Shown: positions 8,587 to 17,955 of the stretch, piece by piece
How positions within the stretch are numbered: the stretch's first letter is position 1
How the letters are laid out: every line of letters begins with the position of its first letter
NCBI RefSeq assembly: GCF_007830355.1
Contig: NZ_VLKO01000007.1
Location: 1 to 64,000, forward strand
Origin: Flavobacterium tiangeerense
GTDB taxonomy: Bacteria; Bacteroidota; Bacteroidia; Flavobacteriales; Flavobacteriaceae
DNA length: 64,000 nt
Reading direction: 5' to 3'
Notes under the pieces: generated by a model
Seen by the model: only the letters and a program-made list of their open reading frames with translations
Databases searched by the model: none
Told to the model about the DNA's origin: nothing
Program-made: the position numbers and the translations under genes

Positions 8587-10659
8587 TTATAATTCTACTA
8601 AGTTTTTCAAACCAGTAAACACAGCAAGTTCTACATCCGCATGGGCCTTAGAGTTGCATTTTTCTAGTAACTCTTTTGCTAGAGCTGCATTATAACCGGA
8701 TTTCATTTGCAACTTAAGCAGTAATTGTTCAGACAAATCATGTAATGCTTTTGACAAAGGTAAAAGAGGTTGGACCAATGGCGCATTTTGACTTAAATTG
8801 TCTAATTCTTTATGATTTTGTATCCATTTATTCAAAAACAAGTCAATCTCTTTTTCTAATGATATCTCTTTACTTTTTAAATAATCTGCTACTAATTCAT
8901 TAAAAACTAAAGCATCTTCAGCATCTGGCGCACATGCATCAGCAAACAAAGTAAAGGGAGAATACATCTGATATTCAGTACCGCCCGCATTTCGGGAATA
9001 AATTTTCAGAGGTTCACAAATTGCCGAAAACGTTTGTAGAGCAGCAGTATTTTGATTGTTACTGATATTTCTCAACAACACCTCTTTATTTCGAATATGC
9101 GTAATTCCTAATTCTTCCAATCGAAAAGAAATGTTTTTCAATCTTTTTCGCATACTTGCCAAATCAGTTACATTGGCGTCAGACCAAAGTCTTTCGGCAA
9201 TAGCAGCGGTTCTAGGCCAAATTCTTGAATCGATGGTTTCAGGTGTCGCCAATTCACTCCACATTGTAGCTTCACCTCCTAGAATTCTAGCTTTTTCTTC
9301 TGACGATAGTGTATTCTTTTTAGGCATTGGATCATTCAAATAATGACTTTCAACTCCTTGAACTAAATCTACATAAAAACCATTAGACAATACTGTTTTA
9401 TATCCATTGTTAGCAGCAGCAATAAGAGAACTACCAGAAGCTACTCCTTCATTAGGCCCTTTCCAGGAATGAATTATGGCTTCTTTTGACATGTTTTTGG
9501 TCATAATTTCTTCCCATCCCATCAATTCTTTTTGATGCTTTTTTAACATCGGAATTAACTGCATGGTAAAATAAGTTTGCAACTCATGATTGTTGGCTAA
9601 CTTGTTTTTCTTCATGAATTCCTGAATTTTAGGATTCGAATCCCAATCTTTACCTTCGTTTTCATCGCCTCCAATGTGAAAATATTTCCCTGGAAATAAC
9701 AGACAAACTTCATCAAAAATTTCACTCAACAATTGATATGTCTTTGGATTGGACGGATCTAGTGTTGGTGTAAAAATACCTGCATTTCTTTCTAACGAAT
9801 AAGTCACGAGACCCGATGCTTTCTGGGTTGTTTCAGCAGACCCTTTATTTACAGTTATTACTTTACTTCCAATTTCTGGAAAGGCAGTCAAAATAGCAGA
9901 AGCATGTCCCGGTACATCAATTTCAGGTACAACTAAAATTCCTCTGGCGGCAGCATATTTCACGATACCTTTAATTTCTTCTTGAGTATAAAAAAGACCA
10001 TCAGAAGCTTTATCAGTTAAGACTTTATGTTTCTTCATTTCAATCCTCCACCCTTGATCATCAACCAAGTGCCAATGAAAAACATTCATTTTCATAGCTG
10101 CCATAGCATCTAAGTTTCTTTTAATCACATCAACTGGTTGAAAATGTCTAGCAACATCAATCATCAACCCACGCCAAGTAAAACGAGGCATATCTGTTAT
10201 TGATACATTTGGAAAATAGAAAGAAGCTGCATTGTTTTGAAGCAATTGCAAAAGAGTTTCCAATGCATGCATTGCTCCTAAATCTGAGGAAGCATTGATC
10301 ACAATAGCATTCGATTGTACTGTCAATTGATAACTTTCATCTTCATACAAACCAATTTTTCCTGCTTTTGTGCAATTAATTTGCAATTGTGCATCTGGAA
10401 ATTCATTTGTTGAAGTCACAAAACCTTGCTTAAAAAACAAGCCCGTTCTACCATCTAATCGTCTTAAAAAATTAGAAACCGCTCCAAAGATTCTTTCATT
10501 AGGTTGCCCTGTAACATTAACTTTAAAAGTAGGTTTTAAATCAAAATTTCCTGACTTAAGTTCTACTTTTTGAGGCCAAGGCATTAAATTCAAGGACTCT
10601 TTAGCAACTTGAGCAGTTGTAGATAATGTTATAAAAAACAGTACAAAAAGGTATTTCAT
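8587..10659 (-). CDS. GH20 beta-N-acetylhexosaminidase, secreted
   Basis: This enzyme removes terminal beta-GlcNAc/GalNAc residues from oligosaccharides such as chitobiose. The product (690 residues) opens with a cleavable signal peptide (MKYLFVLFFITLSTTAQ), followed by the GH20b domain (~20-155) beginning LNLMPWPQKVEL. The GH20 TIM barrel follows, with RGLMIDVARHFQP, NVFHWHLVDDQGWRIE and the catalytic Asp-Glu pair in FHIGGDENEGKDW. The C-terminal ~150 residues are a helical extension. There is no T9SS sorting domain and no lipobox, so it is probably periplasmic. It lies 98 bases downstream of nagB in a minus-strand run susC-susD-nagB-GH20, which points to GlcNAc/chitin-oligomer use. Confidence 0.95.
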   Translation of the reverse strand: MKYLFVLFFITLSTTAQVAKESLNLMPWPQKVELKSGNFDLKPTFKVNVTGQPNERIFGAVSNFLRRLDGRTGLFFKQGFVTSTNEFPDAQLQINCTKAGKIGLYEDESYQLTVQSNAIVINASSDLGAMHALETLLQLLQNNAASFYFPNVSITDMPRFTWRGLMIDVARHFQPVDVIKRNLDAMAAMKMNVFHWHLVDDQGWRIEMKKHKVLTDKASDGLFYTQEEIKGIVKYAAARGILVVPEIDVPGHASAILTAFPEIGSKVITVNKGSAETTQKASGLVTYSLERNAGIFTPTLDPSNPKTYQLLSEIFDEVCLLFPGKYFHIGGDENEGKDWDSNPKIQEFMKKNKLANNHELQTYFTMQLIPMLKKHQKELMGWEEIMTKNMSKEAIIHSWKGPNEGVASGSSLIAAANNGYKTVLSNGFYVDLVQGVESHYLNDPMPKKNTLSSEEKARILGGEATMWSELATPETIDSRIWPRTAAIAERLWSDANVTDLASMRKRLKNISFRLEELGITHIRNKEVLLRNISNNQNTAALQTFSAICEPLKIYSRNAGGTEYQMYSPFTLFADACAPDAEDALVFNELVADYLKSKEISLEKEIDLFLNKWIQNHKELDNLSQNAPLVQPLLPLSKALHDLSEQLLLKLQMKSGYNAALAKELLEKCNSKAHADVELAVFTGLKNLVEL

Positions 10660-10719
10660 GAGAGGTTTTGGTATATAAATATCTTCAGTCAGGTTTATAA
10701 TCCTGATTTTTGAGAAGAA

Positions 10720-10747
10720 CCATTCGGATGAATAATCAACCGAATGG
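10720..10747 (-). terminator. Hairpin between nagB and the GH20 gene
   Basis: Perfect 8-bp arms CCATTCGG (10720-10727) and CCGAATGG (10740-10747), placed just after the nagB stop at 10758 in its direction of transcription. There is no clean T run, so it may be a processing or mRNA-stability hairpin, or a weak terminator, rather than a strong end of transcription. Confidence 0.4.
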
Positions 10748-10757
10748 ATTTTAATTT

Positions 10758-12695
10758 TTAATAATCAAATCTTTTAAAAGCTTCAATAGCTTCATATTCT
10801 GCCAATCCTAATTCATCGTATAATTTAGCAGTATTTTTATTTCGATCTTCGGCACGTACCCAAAATTCTCTCGAGTCATTCCCTTGAAACATCACACGAT
10901 CCTTTTGAGATTGGTGGAATAAAATGGCTTGTCGTTTCAATAATACTTCATCTGGACTCAACGGTACAGCCATATCAATTTCATGTAAATCCCATTCATG
11001 CCAAGCGCCTCTGTATAACCACAACCAACAATCTTTCATGTAAGGCTTAGCTTTTAATTTTTTTAAAGCGGCAAAAATGGCATTCAAACATACTTCGTGA
11101 GTTCCGTGTGGATCAGCTAAATCTCCCGCTGCAAAAACTTGATGCGGTTTAATTTTAGCGATGATATCAGCCACAATTTCAACATCTTCTGTTCCAAGCG
11201 GATTTTTCTTTATCTGACCTGTTTCGTAAAAAGGTAAATCTAAAAAGTGGACATTTTCATCTTTCAACCCAATGTAACGCACTGCTGCATAAGATTCTCT
11301 TCTTCTAATTAACCCTTTTAATTTTCTAACTTCTAGAGAATCAACTTGATTGTCGTTCTTATTTTTTAAGAAATCAATTACGGCTTGAAAATTAATTTTA
11401 CTACTATCTTCTCCTACAAAATCATTACATACTTCAGCGAATTTTAAAGCTTCATCATCTGTCACTGCAATGTTTCCAGAAGTTTGATACACTACATGAA
11501 CCTCATGTCCTTGCTTGATTAATTTTGCAAAAGTTCCTCCCATTGAAATCACATCATCATCTGGATGAGGACTAAAAAGAATCACTCTCTTTTTAGCAGG
11601 ATCAGCTCTTTCTGGTCGGTGTGCATCATCGGCATTAGGTTTTCCTCCAGGCCAACCCGTAATGGTATGTTGCAACACATTGAACATATTAATATTCAAA
11701 TCATAAGCAGAACCTTCTTGAGCTAACAAGTCAGACATACCGTTGTTATTGTAATCTCTATCGGTAAGTTTTAATATAGACTGATTTGTTTTTTGACACA
11801 ACCAAACTATTGCTTTGCTTTTTAATTCTTGGTTCCAAATACACTCCCCTACTAACCATGGTGTTTCAAAACGGGTTAAAGACGAAGCCGCTGATTGATC
11901 CAAAACAAATGTAGCGTTTGGATGATTTTGCAAAAAAGTAGCGGGTACTTCAGAGCTAATTTCACCTTGAATCGTTCTTTTGATGATATCGGCTTTATTT
12001 TGTCCCCAAGCCATCAAAACAATTCGTTTAGAACGCATAATAGTAGAAACTCCCATTGTAATGGCACGTTTAGGTACATTATTAATTCCATTAAAATCAG
12101 AAGAAGCATCTACTCTAGTAATATGATCCAAAGTTATGATTCGAGTACCTGAATTGATGTGCGATCCTGGCTCATTAAATCCTACGTGTCCCGTACGACC
12201 TATTCCTAACAATTGAAAATCAAGGCCTCCTGCATTTTTAATGTTCATTTCATAATCAATACAATATTGATTCAATTCTTCAATAGCCACTGTTCCGTCA
12301 GGAATATGAACATTATCAGGATGAATGTCTATATGATTAAATAAATGCTGATGCATAAAATAATGATAGCTCTGCTTGCTTTCTTTATTCATTGGATAAT
12401 ATTCATCCAAATTGAATGTAATCACATTTTTAAAGCTTAAGCTTTCCTCTTTGTGCATACGAACTAATTCTTCATATACTTTTATTGGAGAAGAACCAGT
12501 AGCTAGACCTAAAACACAATTTTTATTTTCTTCTTGTTTGGATCGAATTAAAGTAGCAATTTCTTCAGCAACAATTTTTGAAGCCTCTACAGAGTTTTTA
12601 AAAATTTCGTTGTGAATTTTTTCAAATCGAGTTTCTTCAAATTTACCAGCACTTTTGTAACTAATATCCGGTTTTATGTCTAAAGTATTTTTCAT
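10758..12695 (-). CDS. nagB: Glucosamine-6-phosphate deaminase fused to a PIG-L/LmbE deacetylase domain
   Basis: A 645-residue two-domain cytoplasmic enzyme. Residues ~20-300 are NagB: LGLATGSSP (63-70), FNLDEYYP (94-101) and the active-site loop GIGRTGHVGFNEPGS (164-178); this part converts glucosamine-6-P to fructose-6-P and ammonia. Residues ~370-600 are a PIG-L/LmbE domain with the zinc motif SPHPDDDVISMGG (HPDDD at 377-381) and a later ADPHGTHE carrying the third ligand; members deacetylate N-acetylglucosaminyl substrates. NagB alone is about 260 residues in other phyla. No separate nagA is present here, so the fused domain may deacetylate GlcNAc-6-P; this is inference. The layout is known in other Bacteroidota. 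It lies 329 bases after susD with its own likely promoter. Confidence 0.94.
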   Translation of the reverse strand: MKNTLDIKPDISYKSAGKFEETRFEKIHNEIFKNSVEASKIVAEEIATLIRSKQEENKNCVLGLATGSSPIKVYEELVRMHKEESLSFKNVITFNLDEYYPMNKESKQSYHYFMHQHLFNHIDIHPDNVHIPDGTVAIEELNQYCIDYEMNIKNAGGLDFQLLGIGRTGHVGFNEPGSHINSGTRIITLDHITRVDASSDFNGINNVPKRAITMGVSTIMRSKRIVLMAWGQNKADIIKRTIQGEISSEVPATFLQNHPNATFVLDQSAASSLTRFETPWLVGECIWNQELKSKAIVWLCQKTNQSILKLTDRDYNNNGMSDLLAQEGSAYDLNINMFNVLQHTITGWPGGKPNADDAHRPERADPAKKRVILFSPHPDDDVISMGGTFAKLIKQGHEVHVVYQTSGNIAVTDDEALKFAEVCNDFVGEDSSKINFQAVIDFLKNKNDNQVDSLEVRKLKGLIRRRESYAAVRYIGLKDENVHFLDLPFYETGQIKKNPLGTEDVEIVADIIAKIKPHQVFAAGDLADPHGTHEVCLNAIFAALKKLKAKPYMKDCWLWLYRGAWHEWDLHEIDMAVPLSPDEVLLKRQAILFHQSQKDRVMFQGNDSREFWVRAEDRNKNTAKLYDELGLAEYEAIEAFKRFDY

Positions 12696-12894
12696 TGTAT
12701 TGTAATTTTAAATTCTTGCTAATTTTATTTTTCTCTTTATAATTCCTTTGTTTTCAAAACAATATTTGATTTTTATATTATCCACATTTAAAACATTTAA
12801 TGCATATAAAAATGAAATCTTTTTTTTACTTTATATCAAATTTAGGAGTATTACTTGGAGCAAAAAAATAAAAGAAACAAACGGTCAGAGTTTG

Positions 12895-12903
12895 TATACC
12901 AAC
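12895..12903 (-). promoter_or_regulatory. GTTGGTATA motif upstream of nagB
   Basis: On the minus strand the sequence reads TTAAACAATGTCGTTGGTATAC, very like the susC upstream TTAAAAAACGATACTGTTGGTATA, about 200 bases before the nagB start. It is a candidate regulator site for the GlcNAc locus; no experiment is known to me. Confidence 0.4.
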
Positions 12904-12951
12904 GACATTGTTTAACCAATAAAGCGTTATGCAATCTATAAATTTAGCTAT

Positions 12952-13006
12952 TAGTCCTTAGTAATTATTCCTTAGCATAAAGCCAAGAACAAATCACTAA
13001 GGACTA
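12952..13006 (-). terminator. Long inverted repeat after susD
   Basis: Perfect 11-bp arms at 12952-12962 and 12996-13006 separated by 33 bases, 18 bases past the susD stop at 13025. It is likely the transcript end or a stabilising stem. There is no T tract, so termination is not certain. Confidence 0.45.
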
Positions 13007-13024
13007 TTAACCATGTACTAGAAA

Positions 13025-14605
13025 CTAGAAGTTAGATCCAGTAGTATCCCACCACAATCTTGTTCCTCCATTATCTGGTCCACTTAGTTTAGCTAAACCA
13101 GTAGCTACACCACCTGGATTCCCATCTTTTTCAGATTGTACGAAATTGATACGTCTTGGTCCAAATTCTGTTGAAATTTTACCCCCACTTAAATTTTTCA
13201 CTACTTTAAAAAGTTTTGGATAACCCGTTCTGCGGTATTCAGACCACGCCTCTTGTCCTTCTGGAAAACCAGCAATCCATTTCTGAGTAATGATTTTTTG
13301 TAACTTCACTTCATTTGTAGCTGCAGCATCCCATGCTATAGTAACATTATTAGCAGCTGTTCCATTGTTTGTTGCACTTTTAACATCAACAAAATCTTTA
13401 GCTTTTTTAACATTGTCAGCAATATAAGCATCAGCTCCACCTAGACCATACTGTTCAAATGAGGCCTTAATTCCAGATTCATACAGACCTTGAGCAGTAC
13501 CTCCCATTGCCCAACCTCTTAAAGCACCTTCTGAACGTAAAAAGTAAATTTCTGCGGTGCTCATTAATACCTTTTGGGTTCCAGCAACAACAGAACCTAA
13601 TTCTGACATACCCGTACGATCAGATTTGGCTACAATATCAATACCATTTCTTACACCACGATATTGTCCTGGAAAATCAACAGATTCAGAGAAGTATTTA
13701 ACCAATCTTGGATCATTGTATCCACCCATAATCGACTCCATATCTGCAGACATACGAATATCTCCCCAAGAAGAAGAAATGGTTTTCAAAGGATCAATAA
13801 ATGTTGATGAATATTGAATTTTAGCAACATCATCTTTTGTAGTAAAAACACCGATTTTTTGAGCTATAGCTTTCTCTGCTTCAGATTTTGCCAATGTAGG
13901 ATTTACTTTAACAATACGCATCGCTAAACGTAAACGTAATGAATTTGCAAATTTAACCCATTTAGTATAATTTCCTTCATAAGCGGTCAGATCAGTACCA
14001 GCAAAAACTGTTTTTTCGTTTGCATCGATACGCTTAGTAAGCTCTGTTACTGCAAAGTCTAACTCCTTAAACATCGCTTTATACACATCCTCTTGAGAAT
14101 CATAAGCAATAAGTGGATCTGTAGTTCCAAATTTTGAATATACGATAGGACCAAATGTATCCGTCATACGTTGCATTGCTTGAACTTTAAGAATAAGAGA
14201 TATTGCATATACCTGATCTAAAGACCCTTTAGTAAGTTGTTCTACTCTATAAAGATTTGCCATTACATCAGTATAACCTAAGCTCCATACGAAACCATTC
14301 CATCCATCTACTAAATCATAAGTAGCATTATTACTTCCTCCTCTAAAACCTGTAGGAGTAGCCATATAACCTGACCACAAATCGGCATTTAAATTTTGTT
14401 GTAATTGATATTTCCAATGTAGAGTATTGAAAACACCATTGAAAGCTGACTGAAAAGGAGATTTTATGTGATTAAAATCCTGAGTCAATTGCTCATTTGT
14501 CAATCCGTATGGATTTTGATTTATTGAATTAAAGTCATCCGTACATCCTATTGCTAAAAATAGAGAAGCACATATAGCTGTTGATTTTATTTTATTTAAC
14601 ATCAT
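13025..14605 (-). CDS. SusD/RagB-family outer-membrane glycan-binding lipoprotein
   Basis: A 526-residue surface lipoprotein that captures oligosaccharides and caps the SusC channel. The signal peptide ends at a lipobox (FLAIGC, Cys at about residue 21-22), followed by the typical early NPYGLTNEQL. The body is helical TPR-like (KVQAMQRMTDTFGPIVYSKFG, ANSLRLRLAMRIVKVNP, AEIYFLRSEGALRGW), with a WIAGFPEGQEAWSEYRRTGYP segment near the end, all typical of the SusD-like_2 (PF12771-type) group. Two consecutive ATGs are possible starts; the second gives a product one residue shorter. It starts 12 bases after susC ends, so the two are one unit. The substrate is inferred as chitin or GlcNAc oligomers from the neighbouring GH20 and nagB. 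Confidence 0.93.
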   Translation of the reverse strand: MMLNKIKSTAICASLFLAIGCTDDFNSINQNPYGLTNEQLTQDFNHIKSPFQSAFNGVFNTLHWKYQLQQNLNADLWSGYMATPTGFRGGSNNATYDLVDGWNGFVWSLGYTDVMANLYRVEQLTKGSLDQVYAISLILKVQAMQRMTDTFGPIVYSKFGTTDPLIAYDSQEDVYKAMFKELDFAVTELTKRIDANEKTVFAGTDLTAYEGNYTKWVKFANSLRLRLAMRIVKVNPTLAKSEAEKAIAQKIGVFTTKDDVAKIQYSSTFIDPLKTISSSWGDIRMSADMESIMGGYNDPRLVKYFSESVDFPGQYRGVRNGIDIVAKSDRTGMSELGSVVAGTQKVLMSTAEIYFLRSEGALRGWAMGGTAQGLYESGIKASFEQYGLGGADAYIADNVKKAKDFVDVKSATNNGTAANNVTIAWDAAATNEVKLQKIITQKWIAGFPEGQEAWSEYRRTGYPKLFKVVKNLSGGKISTEFGPRRINFVQSEKDGNPGGVATGLAKLSGPDNGGTRLWWDTTGSNF

Positions 14606-14617
14606 TGTAAACGTGAA

Positions 14618-17600
14618 TTAGAAAGTTACATTTAAATTTAGACCAATACTTCTTGTAGAAGGCATACCAAATACATCTACTCCCTGTAAACCATTTCCTG
14701 TACTCAATGAAATGTTTGGATCAAAAGGCGCATTTTTGTAGAAAAACAATAAGTTTCTACCAACAACTGACAAGCTAGCAGCTTTTAAAAATTTATTCTC
14801 ACTTAGTTTAAAAGTATAACCTAGAGATAATTCTCTTAAACTAACATTAGTAGCATCATAAACATATTCACCTGTAGCACCTGCTCTACCTCCAACTTGA
14901 CTGTAATAATTTTGAGCATCCATTTTTCCAACAAAAGGTGATCCGTCAGGATACACGGCATTAATAGCCACTCCGCCAGTATTACGAGCATCACCTGTAG
15001 CTATAGATACACCAAACTCATCATTTATTGCTTGAGTCAAACTCATTACATCACCTCCAAAACGACCATCAATAGTAAAATTCAAGAAATAATTACCCAA
15101 TTTGAATGAATTTTGAAAACCAATCATAAAATCAGGATTAGCATTCCCTACTTTTTCTAAGCCAGTTTTCTGCATAATTGCAGGTAATAATTGACCATTC
15201 GGACCGTACTCCTTAGGATTCAGTAAAATTCTTCCTTGATCATCACGTTTTAAATTAACCCCTTCAATTACACCAAACGGTTGATTATTATATAGTGCAT
15301 ATCTGTAATTATTAACACCTGCTGGAGTCAATACTACTACTCCTCCTAAATTATCTGGTAAATCAGTTACTTTATTTCTATTAAATGAATAATTAACATT
15401 TGCATCCCACTCAAAAGCATCAGATTTGATAATTTTTGCAAACAATACCGCTTCAATACCTGAATTTTTAATTACACCTGAATTGAAAATATAATTTTGA
15501 TACCCCTCTGGGTTTGTTGCAGGTGCTGGTACAGAAAGTAATTGATTTTTAGTAGTATTGTTATAATACGTTAATTCTAAACCAATTCTATTTTCTAAAA
15601 ATCTCCATTCTGTGCCGATTTCAAAAGAATTTTGACGCTCTGCTTTTAATTTGGTTCCAGCTTGAGGTCCAAAAGTTGGTTTTGAATTAGCTGGATCTGC
15701 AGCAGTATACAAATTAACAGGAGAAGAAACAAAATTTGGAATATCATTACCAACTGCCGCTATCGAAGCTCTAATTTTAGCAAAAGAAACATATGATGGA
15801 AAGTCAACAATTTCGGACAATAAAGTCGTGACACCTAGAGAAGGATAAACAGCTGCTTGCTCAGCATTTACTAATGATGAAGACCAATCTTTTCTAGCAG
15901 TTACATCAGCATATAGGTAATCACGGAAACCAATTGTAGCGGAAGCAAAAAGGGATTGAGTTTGTCTTCTTTCACCATAGTTTTGAAAAATACCTTGAGT
16001 ATCATTAAAATTATGCAAAGTGAACCAATTTGTTGTTTTTAAACCTGATGGATTTGAATCCAAAACCTGCTCATCATTTAAAAAACGATCTGTTATACTA
16101 GCTCCAATATTTGCATTGAATGACAAGTTATCATTTATTTTGGTATTGATAGTAGCTATCAAGTCACCATATTTTTGAGTACTTGTATTATTAATCAATA
16201 TATATCGTCCATTTGGGTGTGATAAAGTTCCTTCAGTTGTAGCATAAATAAATTTTTCAAATTTGCTGTCAATTTTATCATAGTTAAAACGAGAACCTAT
16301 ACTTAACCATTTATTAGCTTTATAATTTACACCTAAAGCTCCATTAAAGTAATGATTTGTGTCTTCGGATTTGTTTCTGTTTAAACCCCAATATGGATTT
16401 TGCCATATATCTCTACTTCCAACCCAATTTTGAGCCATTAAATTTCTAACTGGATCAAAAACTTCAAAGTTGTTTTTGTAATTATTAAAATCTGCACCTC
16501 TTGGCATTAAATATACCCCTGTTAGTGGATTAAAATACAAACCACTTGTTGGACGGTTTGTAATTTCTTGAGCAACATAATTAGCATTAGCATTAATAAT
16601 TAATTTGTCTTCCAATAATTTGAAAGTTTGTTTTAAACCAAAATTGTGCTTTTTCAAACTGTTTGTTGGGATGACTCCATTTGACGTTGTATTAGCATAA
16701 GATAAATACGAAGATGAATTTTTTGAAGCAGTTCCAAAATTTATAGCTGAAATTTGTGTAGATCCTGTTCTAAAAAAATCTTTTACATGATCTTTATTTC
16801 CTGCTTTATCACCCCATGACTCGTTAGCACCTGGTTTTGCAATATAATCTGATTGAAATTTTGGCAAATAAGCCGCTGATTCATAAGTTGTATTAGAAGA
16901 TGCTCTTACAAATGAAGTATTTTCTTTGATCTTTTTGGAAGTCAACATAATCACTCCTCTTGCTCCTTGAGAGCCATAAAGAGCTGCAGCAGAAGCTCCC
17001 TTTAAAATAGTCATTCCCTCATAATCCTCTGGATTAACTAATGAAGCAACATCACCACCATCTCTATTACCCCCTTGAGTACTACCAAAAGAATCATTTG
17101 GCTGACTTGAAGAAGTATTTAACATGGGTATACCATCAATAACATAAAGCGGTTGGTTATTTAATACTGAAGAATTACCTCTAATGGTAACTTTTGTAGA
17201 ACCTCCAGTACCACCAGCACTTTTAACCACATTAACACCTGCAATTTTACCCGCAATTGTATTAATTAAGTTGGCATCTTTAGAACGAGTTAACTCTTCA
17301 CCTTTTAACTCTTGAGCAGCATAAGTAAGAGATTTTCTTGTTTTTTTAATCCCTAATGAAGTAACCACAACTTCGGTTAATGCTGTTGTAGCACCACTGT
17401 TTAATATTATTTTAATAGTATCTTCATTTCCTACCACAACTGATTTAGTTTCATATCCTAAATAAGAAACTACTAAAGTCTTACCTACACTTACTTGAAT
17501 AGCAAAACTACCATCAAAATCAGTAGTTGTTCCTTTTGACTCTCCTTGTACTTGGACATTTGCAGAAGGAATTGGCATTCCGCTGGCATCAACTACCGTT

Positions 17601-17677
17601 CCTTTGAGCGTTTTTACTTGCGCAAACGAAAGTTGCGAAGCAAAAATAATCATAACGATTAATAAAATTTGTTTCAT
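14618..17677 (-). CDS. SusC/RagA-family TonB-dependent oligosaccharide transporter
   Basis: A 1019-residue outer-membrane channel energised by TonB. It has a signal peptide (MKQILLIVMIIFASQLSFAQ), then a carboxypeptidase-D-regulatory-like domain (~20-100: LKGTVVDASGMPIPSANVQVQG ... VVSYLGYETK), then the plug domain with the SusC signature around IRGNSSVLNNQPLYVIDGIP and the DYEGMTILKGASAAALYGSQGARGVI segment. A long beta barrel follows, ending in LNVTF with a terminal Phe for BAM recognition. It is followed at once by its SusD partner. The upstream 278-base divergent region holds a candidate regulator motif and two palindromes. Substrate assigned by context: GlcNAc-containing oligomers. Confidence 0.95.
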   Translation of the reverse strand: MKQILLIVMIIFASQLSFAQVKTLKGTVVDASGMPIPSANVQVQGESKGTTTDFDGSFAIQVSVGKTLVVSYLGYETKSVVVGNEDTIKIILNSGATTALTEVVVTSLGIKKTRKSLTYAAQELKGEELTRSKDANLINTIAGKIAGVNVVKSAGGTGGSTKVTIRGNSSVLNNQPLYVIDGIPMLNTSSSQPNDSFGSTQGGNRDGGDVASLVNPEDYEGMTILKGASAAALYGSQGARGVIMLTSKKIKENTSFVRASSNTTYESAAYLPKFQSDYIAKPGANESWGDKAGNKDHVKDFFRTGSTQISAINFGTASKNSSSYLSYANTTSNGVIPTNSLKKHNFGLKQTFKLLEDKLIINANANYVAQEITNRPTSGLYFNPLTGVYLMPRGADFNNYKNNFEVFDPVRNLMAQNWVGSRDIWQNPYWGLNRNKSEDTNHYFNGALGVNYKANKWLSIGSRFNYDKIDSKFEKFIYATTEGTLSHPNGRYILINNTSTQKYGDLIATINTKINDNLSFNANIGASITDRFLNDEQVLDSNPSGLKTTNWFTLHNFNDTQGIFQNYGERRQTQSLFASATIGFRDYLYADVTARKDWSSSLVNAEQAAVYPSLGVTTLLSEIVDFPSYVSFAKIRASIAAVGNDIPNFVSSPVNLYTAADPANSKPTFGPQAGTKLKAERQNSFEIGTEWRFLENRIGLELTYYNNTTKNQLLSVPAPATNPEGYQNYIFNSGVIKNSGIEAVLFAKIIKSDAFEWDANVNYSFNRNKVTDLPDNLGGVVVLTPAGVNNYRYALYNNQPFGVIEGVNLKRDDQGRILLNPKEYGPNGQLLPAIMQKTGLEKVGNANPDFMIGFQNSFKLGNYFLNFTIDGRFGGDVMSLTQAINDEFGVSIATGDARNTGGVAINAVYPDGSPFVGKMDAQNYYSQVGGRAGATGEYVYDATNVSLRELSLGYTFKLSENKFLKAASLSVVGRNLLFFYKNAPFDPNISLSTGNGLQGVDVFGMPSTRSIGLNLNVTF

Positions 17678-17743
17678 TTTTTTTAATGTATTAGTTAGTT
17701 ATAGTATAAAATTATCTTTAAGATTTTGTTAAAAAAAATAAAT

Positions 17744-17752
17744 TATACCAAC
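17744..17752 (-). promoter_or_regulatory. GTTGGTATA motif upstream of susC
   Basis: TATACCAAC on the plus strand, that is GTTGGTATA towards susC, 67 bases before its start. It is the same nonamer as upstream of nagB and close to GTTGGTTTA upstream of the permease gene. Candidate site for the neighbouring LytTR regulator. Confidence 0.42.
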
Positions 17753-17802
17753 AGTATCGTTTTTTAAACGAACGACATCTTTTGTTCAATAATATGTTAC
17801 AC

Positions 17803-17814
17803 GAAAACGTTTTC
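17803..17814. promoter_or_regulatory. Perfect palindrome GAAAACGTTTTC, LacI-type operator shape
   Basis: A 12-bp perfect palindrome centred on CG, the shape bound by many LacI-family repressors, in the middle of the susC/lytS divergent region. No LacI-family gene is in this window, so the binder is unknown. Confidence 0.4.
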
Positions 17815-17955
17815 TGATTTTCATTACATTACGATATTAATAATTAAACTATTTTTTTCTTTAAAAAGTCCCATTTTTATTGACAAAATGATTAAAGTTG
17901 CAAAATCAAATTCAAGAATCACTTGTGAACTTATTTCCTAAAAGTCTCCTTAACC

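Larger units (their letters stand above)
12696..13024. promoter_or_regulatory. nagB upstream / susD downstream region
   Basis: An AT-rich 329-base gap with no gene. It holds two things. At 12895-12903 is TATACCAAC (GTTGGTATA in the direction of nagB), the same nonamer as upstream of susC. At 12952-12962 and 12996-13006 are perfect 11-bp inverted arms (TAGTCCTTAGT / ACTAAGGACTA) just past the susD stop, likely a hairpin at the end of the susCD message although it lacks a T tract. Confidence 0.5.
17678..17955. promoter_or_regulatory. Divergent control region of susC and lytS
   Basis: A 278-base AT-rich region without a gene between the susC start (minus) and the lytS start (plus). It contains the GTTGGTATA motif (17744-17752), an inverted repeat TCGTTT-TTT-AAACGA (17757-17771), a second copy of AACGACAT (17771-17778, also at 12901-12908 near nagB), and a perfect 12-bp palindrome GAAAACGTTTTC (17803-17814). 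Confidence 0.55.

Noticed and set aside
10689..10706. Near-palindrome TCAGG-TTTATAAT-CCTGA upstream of the GH20 gene
   Set aside because: Only five paired bases at each end with no second copy seen; too weak to call an operator.
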